From the NCBI RefSeq assembly GCF_001421245.1, contig NZ_LMKE01000002.1:127827-165944 (forward strand): 38,118 nucleotides of DNA, written 5' to 3'. This document shows positions 33,160 to 38,118 of this stretch, piece after piece. The DNA comes from Sphingomonas sp. Leaf10. GTDB taxonomy: Bacteria; Pseudomonadota; Alphaproteobacteria; Sphingomonadales; Sphingomonadaceae. The notes below the pieces were generated by a model. That model made no database searches, was not told the origin of the DNA, and worked only from the letters and a program-made list of their open reading frames with translations. Made by a program: the position numbers and the translations under genes. The first letter of the stretch is position 1. The number at the start of each line of letters is the position of its first letter.

Positions 33160-33980
33160 TCTTCGAACAAAGTTGACAACAGCATCGCGATGACCGGCAC
33201 GACGACGCCGTTATATGCCGCCTTGGCCGGGCCGATCGTGCGGATCAGCCCGAAATACAGGGTGAAGGCGACTGCCGAGGCGACGATGCCGAGATAGAAT
33301 AGTCCGCCAACATAGGACCAGCGCCAGTCGAACACCGGCGCGCCGACGGTCAGCGTGGCGTAGGTCGCGTCCATTGCCGCGCCGATCAGCATCGCGATCC
33401 CGAGCAGCGGCACCATCGGATAGGCTTTGGCGGTCGGGGTCGCCTGCATGACGTTGGCGACCGAGGCGGAGAAGACGCCGGCCAGCGCGATGCCGAGGCC
33501 GATCAGCACCGCCGCGCCGTTTTCGGGATGCTCACGCGCTTCATGCACGAACAACAATGCGACACCGGCCAGTGCGATCGCCGATCCGACCAGCAATTGC
33601 CGGCCCATGCGCTGGCCGAGAAAGATGCGCGCGAGGATCGAATTGGGCACGATCAACAGCGCGTACATCAGCGCGACCAGCCCCGAGGTGACATATTGTT
33701 CGGAGCGGTAGACGAAATTGAAGTTGAGGCAGAATTGGGCAAGGCCGAGTCCGGCCGCGAAGAACAGCCCGCGCCGGTCGACGGCAATCCGGTCGCCGCG
33801 CTGCCACGCCCAAAGCAGCATGACGAGACCGGCGATCAGGAAGCGATAGGTCACCGACCATGACGGCGGCACGATGCCCAGCTGATCGCGGATCACGATC
33901 CATGTCGATCCCCAGATCAGAGTGACGATGCCGAACGGGATCAGTACCGCCGGCGTCGCCGAACGGGGGGTGTCGGTCAT
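33069..33980 (-). CDS. EamA/DMT-family transporter
   Basis: This 303-residue inner-membrane protein has ten hydrophobic segments in two EamA repeats (about 10-140 and 155-295). Repeat signatures are visible: IWGSTWIVIRDQLG near the start and LGIVASAVAFTLYFGLI near residue 240. Members export amino acids, metabolites or drugs. The start overlaps the threonine aldolase stop by 4 bases (ATGA), so the two are coupled; export of an amino acid or its breakdown product is a reasonable guess. Its 3' end overlaps the end of the SDR gene on the other strand. Confidence 0.9.
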   Translation of the reverse strand: MTDTPRSATPAVLIPFGIVTLIWGSTWIVIRDQLGIVPPSWSVTYRFLIAGLVMLLWAWQRGDRIAVDRRGLFFAAGLGLAQFCLNFNFVYRSEQYVTSGLVALMYALLIVPNSILARIFLGQRMGRQLLVGSAIALAGVALLFVHEAREHPENGAAVLIGLGIALAGVFSASVANVMQATPTAKAYPMVPLLGIAMLIGAAMDATYATLTVGAPVFDWRWSYVGGLFYLGIVASAVAFTLYFGLIRTIGPAKAAYNGVVVPVIAMLLSTLFEDYRWSPLAGAGALLALAGLVVALKARRPNR

Positions 33981-34978
33981 AATGCCGCGATCGCCTCCGC
34001 CAGCGGGCGCACGGCCGCCGCATCCTGATCCCATGCGACGACCAGCCGCGCCTGTCCCACGCCCCAGTCGTAGAAGTCGAACCCTTGCGCGCGCAACGCT
34101 GCGGCTTCGTCGGCGTTCAGCCGCAGGAAGACCTCGTTGGCCTCGACCGCATGGACCAGCCGGTTGCCGGCCGCCGTCGCCAGCATCGCCGCCCCGGCAT
34201 TGGCCGCGCGAGCGTTGGCGAGCCACACATCGCCGTCGAGCATCGCCAGCAGTTGCGCGGCGAGGAAGCGGCCCTTGGAGGCGAGCAACCCGGCACGCTT
34301 GCGGCGGTAGCGGGCGACCTTCGCCAGTTCGGGGCGGAAGAAGACCAGCGCCTCGGCCGACATGCCGCCATTCTTGATGAAGCCGAACGACAGCGCGTCG
34401 ACCCCGGCTTTCCACGTCACCTCGGCGGGCGAGCAGCCGAGATGGGTGACGGCATTGGCGAACCGCGCGCCGTCCATGTGCAGGCCCAGACCGCGCGCGC
34501 GGGCGACCGCGCCGATCGCGGCGACTTCCTGCGGAGTATAGACACGGCCGGCTTCGGTGGCTTGGGTGATCGAGATCGCGTGCGGCTGTACCTGATGCAC
34601 GTCGTCGCGGATCGTTGCGAGGTACGCCTCGATCGTGTCCGGCGCGAGTTTCGCACCGTCGCTGCCAAGCAGCATCAGCTTGGCGCCATGGGTGTAGAAT
34701 TCGGGGGCGCCGCCTTCGTCATTCTGAATGTGCGCTTCTTGGTGGCAGACGATGCCGCCGTGGGGTGGGCACATCGCCGTCAGCGCGAGGCAGTTGGCGG
34801 CGGTGCCCGATGGCACCCACAGCACCGCGACCTCGCAGCCGAACAGTTCGCCGAAGCGGGCGTCGAGTTGGGCGCTTAGCCGGTCGCCATCATAGGCGGT
34901 GTCCTGTCCGTTGGCGGCGACGATGGCGTCGAGCACGGCGGGGCAGGCGGGGGCGGCATTGTCGGAAAAGAAGCGCAT
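33977..34978 (-). CDS. Low-specificity threonine aldolase family PLP enzyme
   Basis: This 333-residue PLP-dependent fold-type I enzyme is expected to split threonine or allo-threonine (or related beta-hydroxy amino acids) into glycine and an aldehyde. It opens with FFSDNAAPACPAVLDAI; YDGDRLSAQLDARFGELFG and VLWVPSGTAANCLAL are the family N-terminal motifs. The aspartate in GLHMDGARFANA contacts the cofactor, and the Schiff-base lysine is K202 in SFGFIKNGGMSAEA. AAGG lies about 8 bases before the ATG. It forms an operon with the EamA transporter. Confidence 0.92.
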   Translation of the reverse strand: MRFFSDNAAPACPAVLDAIVAANGQDTAYDGDRLSAQLDARFGELFGCEVAVLWVPSGTAANCLALTAMCPPHGGIVCHQEAHIQNDEGGAPEFYTHGAKLMLLGSDGAKLAPDTIEAYLATIRDDVHQVQPHAISITQATEAGRVYTPQEVAAIGAVARARGLGLHMDGARFANAVTHLGCSPAEVTWKAGVDALSFGFIKNGGMSAEALVFFRPELAKVARYRRKRAGLLASKGRFLAAQLLAMLDGDVWLANARAANAGAAMLATAAGNRLVHAVEANEVFLRLNADEAAALRAQGFDFYDWGVGQARLVVAWDQDAAAVRPLAEAIAAL

Positions 34979-35051
34979 GGCAATGCCTTGGGCGCGCGGG
35001 GGGCGGGGGTCAACCGGGGGGACTTTCGCGCGGTGCCGCTGACCTCTCTTT

Positions 35052-35145
35052 CGTCATCCCGGCGCAGGCCGGGATGCATGGTGCCGCATGAGCGACGGCT
35101 TCGGTGCTTGGGGAAACATGAATCCCGGCGTTCGCCGGGATGACG
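35052..35145. repeat. Inverted pair of palindromic repeat units
   Basis: Unit one is CGTC + ATCCCGGC-GCAG-GCCGGGAT (35052-35075). Unit two is its inverse, ATCCCGGC-GTTC-GCCGGGAT + GACG (35122-35145). The gap between the palindromes is 46 bases. Stem sequence differs from the neighbouring pair, but both sides of the stem change together. Confidence 0.85.
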
Positions 35146-35177
35146 GGGGGAGTGGGGGGATGGGCAGTCCCTGCCTT

Positions 35178-35273
35178 CATCCCTCCCGCGGAGGCGGGAG
35201 GCCATAGACGCTGGCGTCGATGATGGAAGCGCGGGCGTGGCGTGTATGGGTCCCCGCCTGCGCGGGGACGACG
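35178..35273. repeat. Inverted pair of palindromic repeat units
   Basis: Unit one is CATC + CCTCCCGC-GGAG-GCGGGAGG + CCAT (35178-35205). Unit two is its inverse, ATGG + GTCCCCGC-CTGC-GCGGGGAC + GACG (35246-35273). The 48-base spacer starts CCATAGACGCTGG and ends GTATGG, and about 30 of its 48 bases match the spacer of the pair at 30547-30642. Confidence 0.85.
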
Positions 35274-35314
35274 ATAGTAGAGGGCGATAGTTGTTGGCGC
35301 GCTGGCGTTGGCGC

Positions 35315-37489
35315 CTATTGTTCCTCTTCGTCCGGGGGGCTCCGGTCGTCCGGTTCGGGCGGTTCTTCCTCGCGGCGGCGGCGGTCGTTGGGGGCGAAGC
35401 GGACTTGGCCGTCGGGGTCGACCGAGACGTCGAAGCCCGGCCCCTGGATCGTCGGCGGGGCGTCGAACGGGTTGCCGAGCATGTCCTGTACCGCATCGAT
35501 CGCGTTATCGATCGGTTCGGGTTCGGGGGCGGCGACCGGTACTGGATCGCGCAGGTTCAATGCCTGTCGCATGAAGTCGCGCCAGATGCGGGCGGGGAGG
35601 CCACCGCCGGCCAGCCCGGGATTGGTGCTGTTGTCGTCATTGCCCAGCCACACCCCCGCGACGATCCCGCCGGCATAGCCGACGAACAGCGCGTCGCGAT
35701 TGTCCTGGGTCGTACCGGTCTTGCCGAACGCCGCGACCGGGAGGTTGGCGGCGATGCCGGTGCCCTGTCGGATCGACGCCGCCAGCAGCGTACGCATCCC
35801 CTCCAACTCGTCGCGCGACAATGTCTTGCGGGTCGAGCGCAGCCGGTCGAGCCAGGTCGGTTCGTCCTTTTCGGCAAGCCCACGCGGGATGACCGGTGCC
35901 TCGCCCGCCGCGATCGCGGCATAGGCGCTGGTCAGTTCCAAGAGCGATACCGTGGAGGTGCCGAGCGCGATCGAGGCTTCGTTGGCGATCGGCGTCGAGA
36001 TGCCGAGGTCGCGGGCGGCGCGGATGACGTTGCGCACCCCGACTTCCTTGGTCAGCCGCGCGGCGGCGACGTTGCTGGAGCGTTGGAAGGCGCGTTCGAG
36101 GGTGATGGTGCCGAGATAGCGCCCGTCGCTGTTCTTTGGACTCCATTCGCCGATGGTGACCGGTTCGTCGAGCACCTGGCTCTGGGGGGTCAGGCCAGAG
36201 CGCATGGCGGCGAGATAGACGAACAGCTTGAAGGTCGAACCGGGCTGCCGCCGCGCCTGTACCGCGCGGTTGAACGGGCTGTTGCGGTAATCCTTGCCGC
36301 CGACCATCGCGATGACGCGGCCGTCAGGGCGCATGGCGACGATCGCGACCTGCGTCTGGCGCAGGCCCGCATTGCGGACGGCGCGTTCGGCGGCGCGCTG
36401 CATCCGGACTTCCAGCGTCGTCGCGACCTTGCGATCGGCGCCGATGCCGCCCGCGCGGTCGCGTGCCTGCGGCAATACCCAGTCGGCGAAATAGGTGCCC
36501 GAGGGGAGCGTGCTGTTGCCGGTGACGCGCAGCACGGCCGGTTTCACCCGGCGTGCCTCGGACGGGGTCAGGTAGCCGGCATCCTCCATCGCGCCGACGA
36601 CGACCGCCTGGCGGGCGCGCGCGCCCTTCAGATTGCCGGTCGGGGCGAGGCGCGAGGGGGCTTTCACCAGCCCGGCCAACATCGCCGCCTGTCCGACGGT
36701 CAAGTCCTTGGGCGCGCGGCTGAAATAATGGCGGGCGGCGGCGTCTAGGCCGTACGCATTGTCGCCGAAATAGGCGTTGGAGAGATAGCGCGACAGGATC
36801 TCGTCCTTGGTCAGCCATGCCTCCAGCCAGAAGGCGATCAGCACCTCGCGCAGCTTGCGGGCCGCCGTCCGGTCCGAATCGAGGAACGCGTTCTTGGCAA
36901 GCTGTTGCGTGATCGTGCTCGCGCCCTGTCGTACGCCGCCGGCCTGCGTATTGGTCCACATCGCGCGGACGATACCGCGCGGGTCGATGCCCCAATGGGT
37001 GCGGAAACGGCGGTCCTCGATCGCCATGAAAGCTTCGGCGACATGCGCGGGCAGCTTGGTCGCATCGACCGGCTTGCCGATATTCGCGCCGCGCTCGGCG
37101 ATCGGGGTGCCCTCGGCCGAGAGCAGCGTGATCGACGGCGGAGCGGGTGGTTCGAGCGATTTCGACAGCGGCGCGGTGAACGCCAGCCACGCGATCGCGA
37201 TCACCAGCAGGATGATGAAAATGCCGAAGCCGCGCATGACCCAGCGCAGCCACCAGCGCAGCGGTTTGCGACGGCGGGCGGTCTGCGGCGCTTCGGGGCC
37301 GGGCGGCGGGGGTGGCGGCGGCGCTTCGCCCATGCCGGGGAAGCTGCGATCGTAATCGGCCAGCGCGTCGTCGAATGCGGTCAGCCGCCGTCGCCGCTCC
37401 AGCGCATCGCCCGACAGCGGGGTCGTCAGGCGCCCGATCCGGCTGGGATCGATCGGGCCGGAGGGCGGGGACGGGGGATCGTAAGCCAT
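35315..37489 (-). CDS. Class A penicillin-binding protein (PBP1A family)
   Basis: This 724-residue bifunctional enzyme of the inner membrane polymerises and crosslinks peptidoglycan. A Pro-rich cytoplasmic N terminus (1-75) with a run of seven prolines is followed by one membrane segment (about 88-108). The glycosyltransferase domain (GT51) has catalytic E158 in AIEDRRFRTHWGID and STITQQLAKN. The transpeptidase domain has S418-T-F-K421 in PGSTFKLF, the SSN motif in RSSNVAAARL, and K590-T-G-T-T. The C terminus carries an acidic Glu/Pro tail ending PPDEEEQ. Class A PBP subtype naming (1A or 1C) is by overall look. It is divergent from the small NTF2-like gene. Confidence 0.94.
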   Translation of the reverse strand: MAYDPPSPPSGPIDPSRIGRLTTPLSGDALERRRRLTAFDDALADYDRSFPGMGEAPPPPPPPGPEAPQTARRRKPLRWWLRWVMRGFGIFIILLVIAIAWLAFTAPLSKSLEPPAPPSITLLSAEGTPIAERGANIGKPVDATKLPAHVAEAFMAIEDRRFRTHWGIDPRGIVRAMWTNTQAGGVRQGASTITQQLAKNAFLDSDRTAARKLREVLIAFWLEAWLTKDEILSRYLSNAYFGDNAYGLDAAARHYFSRAPKDLTVGQAAMLAGLVKAPSRLAPTGNLKGARARQAVVVGAMEDAGYLTPSEARRVKPAVLRVTGNSTLPSGTYFADWVLPQARDRAGGIGADRKVATTLEVRMQRAAERAVRNAGLRQTQVAIVAMRPDGRVIAMVGGKDYRNSPFNRAVQARRQPGSTFKLFVYLAAMRSGLTPQSQVLDEPVTIGEWSPKNSDGRYLGTITLERAFQRSSNVAAARLTKEVGVRNVIRAARDLGISTPIANEASIALGTSTVSLLELTSAYAAIAAGEAPVIPRGLAEKDEPTWLDRLRSTRKTLSRDELEGMRTLLAASIRQGTGIAANLPVAAFGKTGTTQDNRDALFVGYAGGIVAGVWLGNDDNSTNPGLAGGGLPARIWRDFMRQALNLRDPVPVAAPEPEPIDNAIDAVQDMLGNPFDAPPTIQGPGFDVSVDPDGQVRFAPNDRRRREEEPPEPDDRSPPDEEEQ

Positions 37490-37501
37490 GATATCGGCCG
37501 T

Positions 37502-37530
37502 GTATTACCGTTCTGATACAGCCTCGGCAA
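37502..37530 (-). promoter_or_regulatory. Candidate promoter of the penicillin-binding protein gene
   Basis: On the minus strand TTGCCG (37530-37525) and TAATAC (37507-37502) are 17 bases apart, and transcription would start just upstream of the ATG at 37489. Each hexamer matches the consensus only partly (4/6 and 3/6). Confidence 0.35.
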
Positions 37531-37626
37531 GCGCGGTTGCGGCGGGGCGGGGGGTGCGTGGTGGACCGTTGCCGGAACCGGCTGGGCTGTCGTGCGCTAG
37601 GTCGCGGAGTCGCAAGGAGAAACGGC

Positions 37627-37989
37627 GTGGACGACGATCGCATCTGGAGTTTTGAGGAAAGCCTGTGGACCGCCGACGCGGCGCATTACGAGGAATCGGT
37701 CGACGACGAATGCCTGATGGTGCTGCCGACGCCGCCGTTCGTGTTCACCGGCCGCCAAGCGATCGATGCGGTGAAGGACACGCCGCGCTGGGAACAGGTG
37801 TCGCTGACCGAACGGCAGGTCGCGCGGCCGCAGGAGGGGCTGATTGTCGTCGCGTACAAGGCGGAGGCGCATAAGGGCGGCGAGGCGTATCTGGCCTATT
37901 GCACGTCGACCTATCGCTGGATCGAACATGGCGTGTGGACGGTGGTCCAGCATCAGCAGACGCCGCCGCTGACGTCGAAGGGGGATTGA
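37627..37989 (+). CDS. Small NTF2-like / DUF4440-type protein
   Basis: This 120-residue protein begins at GTG 37627, which has AAGGAGA 8 bases upstream; the frame before that is Arg/Gly-rich and unlikely to be coding. The sequence reads as a cone-shaped NTF2-like fold: an N-terminal helix (IWSFEESLWTADAAHYEESV), then alternating strands with FVFTGRQAIDAVKD and LAYCTSTYRW, ending WTVVQHQQTPP. The closing pattern is common in DUF4440 proteins, which bind or act on small molecules or serve as immunity-like partners. No catalytic residue can be assigned. It has no signal peptide. Confidence 0.75.
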   Translation: MDDDRIWSFEESLWTADAAHYEESVDDECLMVLPTPPFVFTGRQAIDAVKDTPRWEQVSLTERQVARPQEGLIVVAYKAEAHKGGEAYLAYCTSTYRWIEHGVWTVVQHQQTPPLTSKGD

Positions 37990-38018
37990 GCGTAGCGTTA
38001 GCCGCCAGAAATTTCGTC

Positions 38019-38042
38019 GTTCCCGCCTGCGCGGGGACGACG
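38019..38042. repeat. Single palindromic repeat unit
   Basis: GTTCCCGC-CTGC-GCGGGGAC + GACG is one unit of the same family as the pairs at 8.6, 30.6 and 35.1 kb, in the reverse orientation, with one G-T wobble in the stem. No partner is visible upstream within 50 bases, so the pair is broken here or was never complete. Confidence 0.75.
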
Positions 38043-38092
38043 ACGAAGGTTCTAGGCCGGATCGACATTCACGCGAAACGCGACGAATTGCT

Positions 38093-38113
38093 CCCCTCCC
38101 TGGAAGGGAGGGG
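38093..38113. repeat. Second-type hairpin at the window edge
   Basis: CCCCTCCC and GGGAGGGG form a perfect 8-bp stem with loop TGGAA. Its stem and loop do not match the CGTC-flanked unit family. The element runs to the end of the window, so its full extent is unknown. Confidence 0.55.
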
Positions 38114-38118
38114 CTGGG

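Larger units (their letters stand above)
34979..35314. other. 336-base gene-free region holding four palindromic units
   Basis: No credible coding frame or RNA gene is seen between the threonine aldolase start and the penicillin-binding protein stop; both flanking genes are on the minus strand. The region carries two inverted pairs of palindromic units (35052-35145 and 35178-35273) separated by about 30 G-rich bases. The promoter of the aldolase operon should be in 34979-35050, but I see no clear -35/-10. Confidence 0.75.

Noticed and set aside
33981..34415. N-terminal extension of the EamA frame
   Set aside because: It lies inside the threonine aldolase gene; the ATGA overlap start gives a normal transporter length.
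34979..35314. CRISPR array
   Set aside because: The repeated palindromes alternate in orientation, vary in sequence and have related rather than unique spacers; no cas gene is present.
35291..36748. Plus-strand open frame of 485 codons opposite the penicillin-binding protein
   Set aside because: Antisense shadow; the minus-strand gene has all catalytic motifs.

Overview
The window looks like chromosomal DNA from a Sphingomonas-type alphaproteobacterium (Sphingomonadaceae). The evidence is high GC with strong G/C third-position bias, an alphaproteobacterial DUF2794 gene, the gene order phoR-pstSCAB-phoU-phoB with an enlarged PstA, a NodT-type outer-membrane factor, an AhpC/AhpD pair beside OxyR, and an operon of the kind the TIGRFAM names call 'HPr-rel-A'. 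This assignment comes from reading gene content; no search was run. I see no rRNA, tRNA, CRISPR array, prophage or complete insertion sequence.

Layout. 1-6120 (+): a complete tripartite RND efflux operon (adaptor, inner-membrane pump, outer-membrane lipoprotein). 6225-6920 (-): a secreted fasciclin-domain protein. 7025-9249: peroxide defence, with oxyR (-) divergent from ahpC-ahpD (+). 9449-11764: a TSUP sulfite/organosulfur exporter (-) divergent from serine acetyltransferase, DUF2794 and GFA-type genes (+). 11818-12843 (-): a multi-pass membrane protein. 13085-13495 (-): a small Pro/Ala-rich exported protein whose ribosome-binding site lies in a strong hairpin. 13574-20740 (-): the phosphate sensing and uptake operon phoR-pstS-pstC-pstA-pstB-phoU-phoB. 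20826-23386 (+): a four-gene operon of a Tat-exported small protein, a PqqD-like protein, an HprK-related kinase and a nucleotidyltransferase. 23625-25995 (-): wecB-wecC, making UDP-ManNAcA. 26095-28686 (-): pepN. 28781-32332 (+): two tandem M28 metallopeptidases, then a YeeZ-like SDR protein (32329-33159). 33069-34978 (-): threonine aldolase and an EamA transporter. 35315-37489 (-): a class A penicillin-binding protein. 37627-37989 (+): a small NTF2/DUF4440-like protein.

How the genes work together. PhoR/PhoB sense phosphate through PstSCAB and PhoU. OxyR, with both redox cysteines, is placed to control AhpC, which AhpD reduces. CysE makes O-acetylserine next to a putative sulfur-compound exporter. 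WecB and WecC are consecutive steps to an acidic sugar nucleotide and lie convergent with the kinase/nucleotidyltransferase operon.

The most interesting parts are: (i) the 20826-23386 operon, which looks like a protein or peptide modification system of unknown function with a candidate exported substrate as its first gene; (ii) a family of palindromic units, mostly in inverted pairs, whose stems change by compensatory substitution; (iii) two long nested inverted-repeat elements, each between convergent genes; (iv) a 5'-UTR hairpin that would hide the ribosome-binding site of the 13085-13495 gene.
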